32,514 nt of DNA, taken from contig JALHMA010000020.1 of assembly GCA_022844265.1 (NCBI GenBank), forward strand, positions 1 to 32,514, written 5' to 3'. The notes under the pieces were generated by a model, which did no database searches, was not told the DNA's origin, and saw only the letters and a list, made by a program, of their open reading frames with translations. Source of the DNA: Saprospiraceae bacterium (GTDB lineage Bacteria > Bacteroidota > Bacteroidia > Chitinophagales > Saprospiraceae). The position numbers and the translations under genes are program-made. Positions 1 through 10,200 of the stretch are shown here, piece by piece (positions within the stretch are counted from its first letter, which is position 1; every line of letters starts with the position of its first letter).

Positions 1-178
1 GTGTTTAGTGTTTGGGGGTGCTTCGCTCTTGGCCGTGTTTCGTGTTTCGTGTTTAGGGCGCTTCGCCCTTGGCCGTGTTTGGTGTTTAGTGTTTCCTATT
101 TGGGACGCTTCTTTTAAGCCACCCACTGTCGCCAAAGGCGAAGCGTCCCAAACACTAAACACCAAACACTAAACACCG
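1..178. repeat. GTGTTTN heptamer palindrome, cut by window start
   Basis: Tandem 7-bp units GTGTTTA, GTGTTTC and GTGTTTG run along the plus strand and alternate with short GC-rich blocks of the type GGGCGCTTCGCCC. From about 137 to 178 the same units appear inverted, as AAACACT and AAACACC after GAAGCGTCCC. The inner stem pairs GGGACGCTTC (near 102-111) with GAAGCGTCCC (near 140-149). The TAG stop of the minus-strand gene that ends at 169 lies inside one inverted unit. The same family recurs at 12596-13010. The left arm continues beyond the window. Plausible role (inference): bidirectional terminator or RNA 3'-end structure. Confidence 0.85.
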
Positions 179-1443
179 TCTTGCGTGTAGAATGCCAATA
201 TCGCCAGCGACAAAAACCCGGAGGTATAAAAAATATTCGGGACGGGAATAATCAGCAGGTTGAAAAACAAAACCAGGGTTATTTTAAGTGTGGCGATTCC
301 AAAAAATGCGGCGTCCATCCGGTCGCGGAAACGCCAGAATAACAGCAGGCAAAGTAAAGGCGCGCCCAGTGTTGTCAGGAAAGTCAGGTTTTGCAGCATC
401 GGCAAATCCCTCTGTTCCAGAAATTTAGCCATACCGAGGCTCTCTTCGATCGTCGGTTTTAATTTCCAATAATCTTCTCCCATGACTGCTTCCAGGTAGC
501 GGCCCGGCAAAGCGCGAAATACGTCGAGGTAAAAAATGGCTTTGGTAATCAGCATTAAAAAAAGGCCCGTAACCAGCGAAGTACCTGCAATTTGCAGGGC
601 TTTTTTGCGGGATTCAAACAACCATACATACAGTCCGAAAAAAGGAATCCATGCCAAAAGGCTTACTCTGGATAAAACGCTCAGGGTCAATGCAATACCA
701 ATGAGCCAGGGATTCCCAAGCCACAAAGCCCAGGCAAGAAAAACGTAAAAGCCGATCACCACGCCTTCGTCGGTCATGGAAATCAGGATCGGATCCCAGT
801 GCAAAAAATTAGCGAACATGGCTAAGGTCGGGATCAGAACCAGTAGACTCCATCCGCTCCATTTTTTCCCGGCAGGCGGCCACAACAACACCAGCGCACT
901 GCAAGCCAGCAGGAAAAAAACGGTGGTCCAGCGTGGATCAAACTGCCAGATGACCGAAGGAATGTAAGGCATCCACATGGCCGGCAGGTAAATCGGCTGC
1001 ATGCCGCCCCAGATTTCAGGAATGATCGCGTACACTTCCTGCCCGTCCACAAATCGCTGCGACATGACCTGCATAATGGGCAATACATCGGAAATATGAT
1101 AATCGACCGGCGTACCCGCCATTATTTTTTTGGAAGTGACAATGGTTTGAATGACAAAATACCCGAATACCAATGCCATAAAACCCCAAACCGCCCGGGG
1201 CACTCCCCTACCCGATGCGGGTGGCCGCCGGTCGACCTTCCACAAAGGAATAATGCCGATAGCGAGTCCCAGCAACATATAAACAACAGATACGGTGCCG
1301 CGATCATACGTACGCAGCCAGTACACCTGACATAGTATTTCCAGAACAGTCAGTACAAACAGTGCGGCAAGCGCCAGGTAGTAATTCCGATACGGCATGT
1401 GGCTATTCATTGATCGGGCAAAAATGGCAAGATTTTGCGCCAT
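169..1443 (-). CDS. Polytopic membrane protein, possible GT-C-type glycosyltransferase
   Basis: A 424-residue protein with about ten hydrophobic segments spread along its length and no signal peptide, so it should be an integral inner-membrane protein. A long loop at about residues 115-165, between early membrane segments, contains an acidic HISD motif and a GGMQPIYLP stretch. This placement recalls the first periplasmic loop of GT-C or DUF2029-type lipid-linked-sugar transferases, but I see no diagnostic motif, so this is a weak family guess. It lies 16 bp downstream of an ABC exporter on the same strand, so the two are probably cotranscribed and may act on the same envelope lipid or glycan (inference). 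The last codons, GGT GTT TAG, are supplied by the heptamer repeat that follows, so the C-terminal residues G-V are repeat-derived. The ATG at 1443 was taken as the start; ATGs at residues 12 and 16 are alternatives. Confidence 0.8.
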   Translation of the reverse strand: MAQNLAIFARSMNSHMPYRNYYLALAALFVLTVLEILCQVYWLRTYDRGTVSVVYMLLGLAIGIIPLWKVDRRPPASGRGVPRAVWGFMALVFGYFVIQTIVTSKKIMAGTPVDYHISDVLPIMQVMSQRFVDGQEVYAIIPEIWGGMQPIYLPAMWMPYIPSVIWQFDPRWTTVFFLLACSALVLLWPPAGKKWSGWSLLVLIPTLAMFANFLHWDPILISMTDEGVVIGFYVFLAWALWLGNPWLIGIALTLSVLSRVSLLAWIPFFGLYVWLFESRKKALQIAGTSLVTGLFLMLITKAIFYLDVFRALPGRYLEAVMGEDYWKLKPTIEESLGMAKFLEQRDLPMLQNLTFLTTLGAPLLCLLLFWRFRDRMDAAFFGIATLKITLVLFFNLLIIPVPNIFYTSGFLSLAILAFYTQDGV

Positions 1444-1459
1444 AGCGTATACTTTTTAT

Positions 1460-3283
1460 TCAATGCGGTAAATCGGCAGGCCGCAATTCCTCCTGGTGCG
1501 CCCAAAGTTCCCGAAAAGCCGGGCTGTTTTCCAGCAATTCCGGCAAAGTTCCTTCGTCTGTCACACGTCCTTGCGAAAGCACGTAAATGTAATCGAAACG
1601 GGTAAGCAAATGCAGGCGGTGCAGGGCAGAGACCACCACTTTGTCTTTCATTTCGGCAAACATCCGTTCGTAAATACGCGATTCCGTTTTCGGGTCCACG
1701 CTGCTGGTCGGCTCGTCGAGCAGGATGATCTGGCTATCCTTGGCTGCAAACAGTCCCCGCGCCAGCGCCAGGCGTTGCTTCTGGCCACCGGAAAGATTGA
1801 CACCTTTTTCCACGATATTGCTTTGCAAACCTTTTGGTAGTTGTTCCAAAACCTCGGTAAAATGCACCGTCTGGCAAATAGCAGCCAGTTCTTCCTCTTC
1901 ATACGGAAGCCCGAGTGTAATGTTGTACGCGATGGTATTTTCAAAAATCTCAGGCTCCTGCGGGAAAAGGGTGACGCCACCGGCAATCAAATCGAGGCCT
2001 TCTTTAGGCGTTCCGTCTATCAACATCCGGGTTCCTGCATCCGGCTGATACAAACCGCGCAACAAAGCGAGTATGGTACTTTTCCCGCTTCCACTTTCAC
2101 CGATCAGGGCAATGCGTTTACCGCGCTCGAGCCGCAGGTTTACCTGATGCAAACCGGGGATGGGTTTTTCCTTGCCACCTTCGCCAACTTCTGAATCTTC
2201 CGTTCGGTGTGCAAAGTTTAAATTCCTGATTTCCAGCACTTTCCAGTCTGCTGGAAGGCTTTCGTCCGACTCCGGCAAGTGGTGTTCTTTGTAGGCTTCC
2301 AGCACATCAAACGCCGAACGCACATCCGTGTGGTGGCGCACCACATCTGTGTACAGGTACGCGACATTGTGAAAAACGCTGGTGAATTTTTCCACATAAC
2401 CAACCAGCATTACCAATCCGCCCAGCATAAATGTTTCGCCCGGTTTCCAGTTTTGCCACACGTAACCGATTAAAATTACCGCATAAATCAGTCCGACCAG
2501 CATATCGGTAACAAACCATTTCCACTCGTTCACCGCCACATTTTTTTTGAAGGGCGGCAGGAGTTCCATCACTTTTTTGAACAAACCCGCTTCCATGCGT
2601 TTTTCCAACCGCAGCGAAATTACCGTGAGTATATTGGACAAACTATCGAACAAAGTAGCCGAAACCGCGCTTTCCCGTTCATTGATTTCACGTTGTGTTG
2701 CGATAAATGGTTTGTCAAAAATCAGGATGATCCATACCACCAGAGCGCCCATCGCTACCGCCACCAGGCCGAAAACCGGGGCGAAATAGACCATAGCCGC
2801 AAATGAAAACACAAACTTGAAAAACGTGTGCAGGTATTCGAATCCGTTCTGGAAGAAGTCGCGCAGGGCCTCGTAAGCCTTCCGAATCCTGTTGATCGTG
2901 GCGCCGGAGTGATTGTCCTGGTGCCAGCGCACGGGCAGGTACAGGGCTTTGTGGTACAATTCCTGGAGAAAATTGCGGCTCAGGTGGAATGCCAGTTCCC
3001 GTTCCATCAGCCGCGCCGGACCGTGAAAAATCCAGTCCAGAAAACGAATGCCCAGAAAGACCAGGCCATACCAGACAGCATACGTCAGCACCCTTGAACT
3101 GTCGCGCTGCACGGCATTGATAAACATGCCCCAGACAATGGGATACATGGCTATGGCAATATTGCTGAGCATAAACATGCTGTACACCAGCAGGTAGCGG
3201 CGTTTCTGGTTGTGCGCGTATTTCCAGGAAATGGCTAATAGTGACAGGTAGGGATTGCGCCGGTCGGTGTTTTTGTTGTCCAT
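1460..3283 (-). CDS. ABC transporter, fused permease and ATPase
   Basis: A 607-residue half-transporter of the exporter type. The N-terminal two thirds hold about six membrane segments (residues about 30-320). A nucleotide-binding domain follows, with Walker A GESGSGKST at about residue 396, signature LSGGQKQRLALARG, Walker B QIILLDEPTSSVD and the switch histidine in SALHRLH. All ATPase motifs are intact. Such proteins work as dimers and move lipids, peptides or drugs outward; the substrate cannot be read from sequence. A polytopic membrane protein follows after 16 bp, suggesting an operon. The 5' side faces a large hairpin (3387-3548), so the gene probably has its own promoter in the roughly 100 bp between hairpin and ATG. 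Nothing suggests truncation. Confidence 0.93.
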   Translation of the reverse strand: MDNKNTDRRNPYLSLLAISWKYAHNQKRRYLLVYSMFMLSNIAIAMYPIVWGMFINAVQRDSSRVLTYAVWYGLVFLGIRFLDWIFHGPARLMERELAFHLSRNFLQELYHKALYLPVRWHQDNHSGATINRIRKAYEALRDFFQNGFEYLHTFFKFVFSFAAMVYFAPVFGLVAVAMGALVVWIILIFDKPFIATQREINERESAVSATLFDSLSNILTVISLRLEKRMEAGLFKKVMELLPPFKKNVAVNEWKWFVTDMLVGLIYAVILIGYVWQNWKPGETFMLGGLVMLVGYVEKFTSVFHNVAYLYTDVVRHHTDVRSAFDVLEAYKEHHLPESDESLPADWKVLEIRNLNFAHRTEDSEVGEGGKEKPIPGLHQVNLRLERGKRIALIGESGSGKSTILALLRGLYQPDAGTRMLIDGTPKEGLDLIAGGVTLFPQEPEIFENTIAYNITLGLPYEEEELAAICQTVHFTEVLEQLPKGLQSNIVEKGVNLSGGQKQRLALARGLFAAKDSQIILLDEPTSSVDPKTESRIYERMFAEMKDKVVVSALHRLHLLTRFDYIYVLSQGRVTDEGTLPELLENSPAFRELWAHQEELRPADLPH

Positions 3284-3386
3284 AACGGGGATGTGAGAAA
3301 GCGGAAAACTGTTTGGGGGTCGAAAAGGTTCCGATTTACGCAGGAATAATTGCGACGCAGATGCTGGCGCTGTCGCGCCCGGTTCC

Positions 3387-3548
3387 CTCGTAGAGTTAAT
3401 GGCAACGCGGATGACGCTGATAACGCGGATTTACGCGGATTTTCCCCTCGTAGAGTTGACGGATTTCCCGCTTTTGTAACTCTACGAGGGGAAAATCCGC
3501 GTAAATCCGCGTTATCAGCGTCATCCGCGTTGCCATTAACTCTACGAG
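3387..3548. repeat. Perfect 71-bp inverted repeat (giant hairpin)
   Basis: Positions 3387-3457 and 3478-3548 are exact reverse complements over 71 bp, separated by a 20-nt loop. Each arm is bounded by direct copies of CTCGTAGAGTT and contains degenerate CGCGGATTTACGCGGAT-type units. The TAG stop of the upstream radical SAM gene (3542-3544) is inside CTCGTAGAG. The spurious translation of the arm (NADDADNADLRGFSP) resembles junk ORFs I recall from unrelated phyla, which would indicate a widespread dispersed repeat; that is memory, not a search. Weaker pairing with one indel extends outward to about 3379 and 3556. Confidence 0.97.
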
Positions 3549-5221
3549 AGAACCCGGCGCGTAAGCGCAAGCGCCGGCTGCGGCACAATCTCCCCTTTTG
3601 TCACCCCATTATACCTGATAACGACCGTCGACTCCTGCAGCACAATCTTATTTTCCGCTTCAAACAATTCAAAATCAAAACGCAGCGGCAACACCCGGAA
3701 CTTTGTATTTTCATGCGCCAGTCCCATATCAGCCATCAGCCTGTTTTTGACGGAGCGGTCAACCTCCTCTAAAAACATCGTCTTGGGATTGATTTTGAAA
3801 TACAGGTAATAATCCAGCGCAATAAGTTCTTTTAACACGGCATCCTTGGCGTAATGCTCTGATACATAATCATAAATGATGTCGTATACATCTACCAGCA
3901 CGTATTTGTAAAAATCTTTTTTCTCTCCGAACCATTCGCCGAGGCCCAGCAGAAAATCGAAAATGCTGTAATGCGCCGTCACGTATTTCAGGGTGTAAAA
4001 AGTCCTTTTTTTATTCCAGTAAATTTCCAAAGCGTGTTCCAGCAGTTCAATCCGGTGCAATTCGGCCCTGGACAGGTACTTGCTTTCAATGATCTGGTAA
4101 GGTGGGAGCGGATCAAAAACGTAGCCATGTTGCGCGTGTTTGTACAACATGGGCGTTCCTTTCAGAAATTTTAAAAATCCCAGTTGCAGTTCTGGCGGGA
4201 ACAATTGAAAAACCGTTTCAAAACTGTATTTGTTATCCTCCCACGTATCGAACGGCAGTCCAACAATCAAATCCAGGTGCATTTCCACTTTGTTCTCCAG
4301 GCGTTGGATAATAGACTTCGTTTTGTCAAAATTCTGTTTGCGGCTTACTTCGAGGTTTGCTTTCTGATTGACGGTCTGAATGCCGATTTCAAAACGGAAC
4401 AAGCCGGGTGGCACATGGTCCTCGATAAACTGCATGATATCGGGGTGCAGAATATCGGCAGTTATTTCAAACTGAAATACATTCTCCGGGCGGTGGTGCT
4501 CCAGGATAAATTTGAAAATGTCGATGGTAAAATCCCGCTTGATATTAAAAGTGCGATCCAGAAACTTGATCACGCGCCCGTTTTGCATCATAAACAACAG
4601 GGTGGATTTGATGCTTGCATTGGGCAGGTAACGCACTTTGTTGTCGAGGCTGGCCAGACAGAATTCGCATTTGTACGGACACCCGCGTGAGGTTTCGATG
4701 TAGAGGACTTTATTGGCTAAGGATTCCGGCGCATCATTGCGGTAAGGCATGATGTCCTCGTATGCTTTCAGGTCAAATATCTCCGATTGTGGGAAATAAA
4801 CCACATCGCTGCCGTCTTTGCTGACAATATTGGGCACTTCGGACACCTGCGGATACGATTGCAAAAAAGCGCGGAACGGCGTTTCTCCTTCGCCGGTAAT
4901 GATAAAATCGACCTCCGGCAAGGCAATCACATCCTGCCAGTCGTAACTGACTTCCGGCCCGCCAAGCAGAATTTTGGCGGCGGGGTTCAGCGTTTTTATC
5001 TTTCGCGCTACTTCCAGCGTCTGTGTGATATTCCAGATATAACAACTGAAAGCAACCACATCGTAAGCGCTGCAATAGGCCGCCACTTCGTCCTGGTCTT
5101 CTTTGATCGTAAACTCCTTCCAATCCAGACCGGGGTGGTCCTCATTGAGGGCATACAACAATCGGATGGCCAGATTGGTGTGGATGTATTTGGCATTCAG
5201 CGTGGTGAGTAAAACCGTCAT
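3542..5221 (-). CDS. B12-binding domain radical SAM protein (DUF4080 type)
   Basis: A 559-residue enzyme. An N-terminal cobalamin-binding-like Rossmann domain (about 1-140) has the GGPEVS and GEGE motifs usual in this family. The radical SAM core follows, with the cluster motif CPYKCEFC (Cys 181, 185, 188). The C-terminal part, after GLPFDTWEDN, fits DUF4080. These proteins bind a 4Fe-4S cluster and S-adenosylmethionine; B12-dependent members often transfer methyl groups, but the substrate of this family is not established to my knowledge. The start chosen is the ATG at 5221, giving MTVLLTTLNAKYIH; a TTG seven codons upstream is less likely. It follows uvrC by 38 bp and is probably cotranscribed. 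The last codons, GTT CTC TCG TAG, lie in the giant hairpin arm, so the extreme C-terminus (V-L-S) is repeat-encoded. Confidence 0.92.
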   Translation of the reverse strand: MTVLLTTLNAKYIHTNLAIRLLYALNEDHPGLDWKEFTIKEDQDEVAAYCSAYDVVAFSCYIWNITQTLEVARKIKTLNPAAKILLGGPEVSYDWQDVIALPEVDFIITGEGETPFRAFLQSYPQVSEVPNIVSKDGSDVVYFPQSEIFDLKAYEDIMPYRNDAPESLANKVLYIETSRGCPYKCEFCLASLDNKVRYLPNASIKSTLLFMMQNGRVIKFLDRTFNIKRDFTIDIFKFILEHHRPENVFQFEITADILHPDIMQFIEDHVPPGLFRFEIGIQTVNQKANLEVSRKQNFDKTKSIIQRLENKVEMHLDLIVGLPFDTWEDNKYSFETVFQLFPPELQLGFLKFLKGTPMLYKHAQHGYVFDPLPPYQIIESKYLSRAELHRIELLEHALEIYWNKKRTFYTLKYVTAHYSIFDFLLGLGEWFGEKKDFYKYVLVDVYDIIYDYVSEHYAKDAVLKELIALDYYLYFKINPKTMFLEEVDRSVKNRLMADMGLAHENTKFRVLPLRFDFELFEAENKIVLQESTVVIRYNGVTKGEIVPQPALALTRRVLS

Positions 5222-5259
5222 GGTGTTGCTTGTAGCTTGCAAAGGTGCGGAAAAACGTA

Positions 5260-7095
5260 CTAATCCTGTTGTTCTGTTGCGTTCTCCGTCGGCGCTCCCG
5301 CAAAATAAGCCGCCAGTTTCGCCGCTGCCGCTTTACCTGCTACCTGAAGAACAGTGGCCGCATCCGCCTCTTTTAACCTCGTCAAAGAACCGAAATGCAG
5401 CAACAGTTTTTCCGCTGTTTTGGCGCCGATGCCTGGTATTTCCGTCAATTCTGTTTTGATAAAATTTTTACTGCGCTGGTTGCGGTGGAAAGTGATACCG
5501 AATCGGTGGGCCTCGTTGCGGGCCTGCTGGATCAGTTTGAGCGATTCCGATTTTTTATTAATCAGGGCAGGCACCGGGTCGTCGGGGTAAAAGATTTCCT
5601 CCAGCCGTTTAGCGATGCCGATGACCGTCATTTTGCCTTCCAGCCCCAGGGCGCGCAGGCTTTTCATGGCGGCGCTGAGTTGTCCTTTGCCGCCGTCGAT
5701 GATCACCAGTTGCGGAAATCCCTGTTCCTCGGCCAGCAGGCGTTTGTAGCGGCGATACACCACTTCTTCCATGCTGGCAAAATCATTGGGGCCTTCCACG
5801 GTTTTGACATTGTAATGGCGGTAATCGCGTTTCGAGGGTTTGGCGTTTTTAAAGACCACACAACTCGACACCGGGTTGGTGCCTTGCAGGTTGGAGTTGT
5901 CAAAACATTCGATCCAGAGCGGCGCTTCTTCCATGTGCAGGTCGGCTTGCAGCGTACGCAGGATACGTTCCGCGCTGGTTTGTTTGCCGGTGGCATTCAT
6001 GGCCTGTTTTTTCTTTTGCAACAAGTGGTACTGCACGTTTTTTTCCGAAAGTTCGAGCAGTTTTTTCTTGTCACCGATTTTTGGAACCGTTATAATCAAT
6101 TCACGGTCAGGCATTTCCATTGGAAAAGGAACAATCAATTCCCGGGTAATGCTATGGAAACGTTCGCGCAAAATCTGGATCGCATATAAAAGCAGCGTCT
6201 CCTGATCTTCGTCTAAATTTTTGGTGAGCGTAAGGGTGTACGTATGAATAATGGCCCCGTTGACCACTTTCAGGTAATTGACAAAAGCCTCTTTGTCGTC
6301 ATCGGCAATGGCAAACACATCCACATCGTGGATAGCGGGATTGACCACCGTACTTTTGCCCTGGTAGTCTTCAAACAGTGCCAGTTTATCTTTGGTCAGT
6401 TGCGCCTGTTCGAATTGCAGGTTTTCGGCATAGCGCTGCATTTCCTCCTTCAGGTGGCTCTTTACCGCAGCAAAATTGCCTTTGAGCATGTTTTTAATCT
6501 GCTCGATTTTGTGGTTGTACGAAGTCTCCGATTCGAAGCCCACGCAGGGCGCCGCACAGTTTTTAATATGGTATTCCAGGCAGGGTTTGAACTTCTTTTT
6601 ATCAATATTTTCCTGCGAAAGGTTCAGCGTGCAGGTGCGCAACTGAAATAATTTTCGAATCAGTTCGCTGATCTGGTCAACCCTGAATTTGTTCAGGTAA
6701 GGGCCGAAATAGATCGATCCATCGCGAAAAATTTTTCGAGTGGTAAACACACGGGGAAATCGCTCGGCTTTGATGCAGATGTAAATCAGCGGCGATTTCT
6801 CATCCTTCAGCATCACGTTGTAACGCGGCTGGTGTTTTTTAATCAGCGAGTTTTCCAGTAGCAAAGCATCGTGTTCCGTCTCCACAATCATAAACTCTAT
6901 GTGGTTGGCATTGCGCACCAGTACCTTTGTTTTCCCGGTATGGTTTTTTTTATCGCCGAAATAGGACGCTAAACGATTGCGGAGGTTTTTTGCCTTACCT
7001 ACGTACAGAATGGTACCGTCCGGATCTATGTATTTATAGATCCCCGGAGCGGTCGGAATGGTCTGGGCAAATGCTTTAAACTGTTCGTTGGTCAT
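5260..7095 (-). CDS. uvrC: Excinuclease ABC subunit C
   Basis: A 611-residue UvrC, the dual-incision nuclease of nucleotide excision repair that cuts both sides of a lesion marked by UvrA-UvrB. Domains in order: GIY-YIG nuclease with GIY at 18-20 and YVG at 31-33 (3' incision); a cysteine-containing central region; a UVR motif around EEMQRYAENLQFEQA (UvrB contact); an RNase H-like endonuclease domain with the CFDNSN and VIIDGGKGQ motifs (5' incision); and a helix-hairpin-helix pair (LTEIPGIGAKTAEKLL). The length is normal and no key motif is missing. The start is the ATG at 7095. A palindromic heptamer repeat begins about 43 bp upstream, so any promoter must lie in that short gap or upstream of the repeat. 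A radical SAM gene follows after 38 bp. Confidence 0.98.
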   Translation of the reverse strand: MTNEQFKAFAQTIPTAPGIYKYIDPDGTILYVGKAKNLRNRLASYFGDKKNHTGKTKVLVRNANHIEFMIVETEHDALLLENSLIKKHQPRYNVMLKDEKSPLIYICIKAERFPRVFTTRKIFRDGSIYFGPYLNKFRVDQISELIRKLFQLRTCTLNLSQENIDKKKFKPCLEYHIKNCAAPCVGFESETSYNHKIEQIKNMLKGNFAAVKSHLKEEMQRYAENLQFEQAQLTKDKLALFEDYQGKSTVVNPAIHDVDVFAIADDDKEAFVNYLKVVNGAIIHTYTLTLTKNLDEDQETLLLYAIQILRERFHSITRELIVPFPMEMPDRELIITVPKIGDKKKLLELSEKNVQYHLLQKKKQAMNATGKQTSAERILRTLQADLHMEEAPLWIECFDNSNLQGTNPVSSCVVFKNAKPSKRDYRHYNVKTVEGPNDFASMEEVVYRRYKRLLAEEQGFPQLVIIDGGKGQLSAAMKSLRALGLEGKMTVIGIAKRLEEIFYPDDPVPALINKKSESLKLIQQARNEAHRFGITFHRNQRSKNFIKTELTEIPGIGAKTAEKLLLHFGSLTRLKEADAATVLQVAGKAAAAKLAAYFAGAPTENATEQQD

Positions 7096-7137
7096 GCAAG
7101 CGCGAAGGTAATGCTGATGACCAGTTTGAACAAGATA

Positions 7138-7276
7138 TAAAATCAGTTATGAGTTATGAGTTATGAGTTATGAGAGTTTCAGGCTGGCACGAGAGAGAAT
7201 GTAACCTTTGTTTCCCATTCCAGCCTGAAACTCTCATAACTCATAACTCATAACTCATAACTCATAACTGATTTTA
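7138..7276. repeat. TTATGAG heptamer palindrome
   Basis: The left arm at 7138-7187 reads TAAAATCAG, then (TTATGAG)x4, then AGTTTCAGGCTGG. The right arm at 7220-7276 is its reverse complement with five heptamers instead of four. The loop is 32 nt. The TAA stop of the upstream minus-strand gene (7274-7276) is the outermost triplet of the right arm and is mirrored as TAA in the left arm. The inner stem GAGTTTCAGGCTGG also occurs at 21599-21612 beside a different heptamer. It could end transcription from upstream or shield the 3' end; this is inference. Confidence 0.96.
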
Positions 7277-10200
7277 CCTGATCAGCGTCACATCTCCCCT
7301 CATTTTTTCAATCGTCCCATCCACCAGTTCAAGTTCCATCATCCAGACATAGACACCCGGCAAGGCTAATTTGCCATCGTGCGTGCCCTCCCAGGCATTG
7401 GACGTGTCATCGGGCATGGCATTGCGTACTTCATGCACCAGATTGCCCCAGCGATCATACACCTGAAGCAGGTTGATTTGTTGCACAGCCGGGCCAAAAT
7501 TGAGCGTAAAACGCCGGTTTCCATCCTGTTCTGCGTTCAAATGGATGATATTCGGCACATACGCTTGGATAATGCGCTGCACAGTGAGCAGGAAATCGTC
7601 GCTGGCCAAACAACCGTTTTCATCGGCAACAGTCAACCTGTAATGATAAGAACTCAGCGGCCGCGCGACAGGGTTGGGGCAGTCGTTACAACTCAGGTAA
7701 GTGGTGTCGTTCCAGGCATATCGCAACGGGGTAAAACCCGAAGTTTGCACTTCAATAGTAAGCGAATCACCCAGCAAAATGGCTGTGTCCGCCGGCAAGG
7801 CAATGATGCGCTGCGGCGGCTGGGCAACAAAAACAGGCAGGGTGTCCACACATCCGTACACATCCTGGGCATAAACGGTATAGTCGTCGGATGGCAGGTT
7901 GGGGTAATTCAGCCGGGGGGAGTAATTGGCCTCGTTCAGACTGAAAAGCAAGGTAGTATCGCTCGTAGCAATAGTGATCAGCCCGTTGCTTTCTCCGTAA
8001 CAACGCACCGAATCCACCGCCACATCAAATAATATCGGTGGAAAAGCATCGACCGTTGCGGTGGTTGAAACCGTGCAATCATTGGCATCCGTTACGGTCA
8101 GTTGGTAACTGCCTGCCACCAGATTTCGCACGATGGAGCCGGTCGGGGCGCCGGGAATATCCCAGGCATAAGCAAACGGAGGCGCGCTGCCGGAAACGGT
8201 CAGTGCCAGTTCGCCTGTGGCTTCATTAACGCAGGTCGGCGTCGCGTCAATTTGTAAAATAATCGGATCCAGCACGGTCAGGTTAACCGTATGGGTGGAA
8301 TCACAACCATTTTGGATGGCCGCAAAAGTCATGCGGTAAATACCTGTTGCATTGCGCGGAACGCCAAAAATATCCAGCGTTTCACCGGAACATATTGTCT
8401 GGTTTTCCGACGTTGAAAAAGTGTCCAGGGGCATTACCCGCACCAATACCGTGGAGTCGCATCCGGTAATTGCCGACAGGTTAAATATTTTCTCTTCTCC
8501 GGGCATCAGGTCGAATCCGCCATAAGGCAAGGTGGAGCCGAGGCAAACCGAGGTATCCACCTGAACATTAAAAGTACCGACTGTTGTACCGTACACCCGA
8601 ACCTGTACGGTGGAATCGCAGCCGTTTATGGACTGAAAATGGAAGGTCTGGCTTTGTCCGGGGAAAATGGTCGAATCCGCCCATTCCACCGTGCGGCCAA
8701 AACATACTGTCGTGTCAATGACTATATTAAACGTATCATAAACAGTCAGAAACATGGTGTCGCGGTTGACACAACCGTTGTCGAAACCGGCGCGCAACAC
8801 GATTTGCAAGGAACCGTTGGGGGAAACTGTCACCGCAGGGCAAGTATTACAATCCACAAAAATACCCGGCGACCATTGATACGCATCGAAACCACTTTCG
8901 CTGAGTGAAATGGTTTCTCCTTCACAAATCGCCTGGTCGGGACCGATATTGACAATTGTACTGCTGTCAATCGACACCACAACGGAATCCATTTGAAGGT
9001 TGCCACAAATATCCGTCACCGTCACGTTGAACTGTCCTATTTGCAATGCGGTAAAAGATGAGGCAACGGAGCCGTCCTGCCAAAGCCAGCTCACCAGGTC
9101 GGTTCCTGCGGCATTCAGCGTGATGGTGGTGTTGGCACAAATAGCCGTATCAGGTCCCAACTGAACAGGTGTTGGGTTGTAATCATAACGAAAAGCGGCA
9201 ATATTGTTCAAAAACCCGCATTCTCCGATGCTGGTTACCGGAAAATCCTGCGCCAGGTTAAAAGGTGCGGGCATAGAATGGTCGTCATTCAAAATCAAAA
9301 AAACAGAATCATTGGCCACCCGCGGAATACGAAAAACAAAAGCCCTGCAACTGTCCGGCTGCAATCCAAGACCAATTGGTACGGCCCCGATCCATTGCGC
9401 TGCGCTGGTTTGCGGGTTGCCGCGATAGGCAGAAATGGGTGTCTGGGGCGGCAACTGATTGTCCCCGATATTGCACAACGTACCCGTCAGTACCAAGGAA
9501 TCCCGGTCGCAAACCACACTTTGCAAGGTCAGTACACCATCCGGAGAAGGAAAAGTAGGATTAAAATATTGATTCAAAAAGGTATTCATCCGAAGGCTGT
9601 CGCCAATAATATGCGGGTTTTGCTGGTGGCGGGGAACAGACAGGTCGTCGTTGATATTCGTATTGAAATAAGCGTGTTGATTCCAGACCTGCCGGGAAGC
9701 AATGCCCGGCGTACCTACCGCTTCATAAGCGACCACCGTTCCGGTGTTTGCACTGCCGTTGGTGCCGCATTCGATGACAATTTCCGTTTGGCCGTCGGCG
9801 TCTACATCCAGGATCAGCGGGTTTTCAATGTGCGTGGCCGACAGACAATTGTCTTCCCAACTCACCTGACCCGTAGCGCCATTGATAATTTGTAAATGTG
9901 TTTGACCCCGGTACACCACATCCGCAGAGCCGTCGCCGCAAAAGTCGAACACACTGGAACAGGTGATAGACGAAACGTCGGTCGTCGGTCGGGTCCACAT
10001 GATGGAAAAGTCGTTGCGCAAAGCGTACAGTCGCGGATACCCGACAAAACTGAGTTCCAACTTCCCGTCGCCGTTCAAATCGGCAATATTCACCCGGGAT
10101 GCGCCATCAAACCAGTTGTTCAGTAATGGAAACTGGCGCAAAATCGTGGGCGTCTGAATGTCCCAGCAATACACGGTATTCTGGCTGCCCCTGCGCCCCT

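Noticed and set aside
3350-3772. 140-codon plus-strand ORF and its minus-strand partner at 3235-3588
   Set aside because: Both are translations of the giant hairpin arms (NADDADNADLRG repeats) and the ends of real genes on the other strand; no start context or family.
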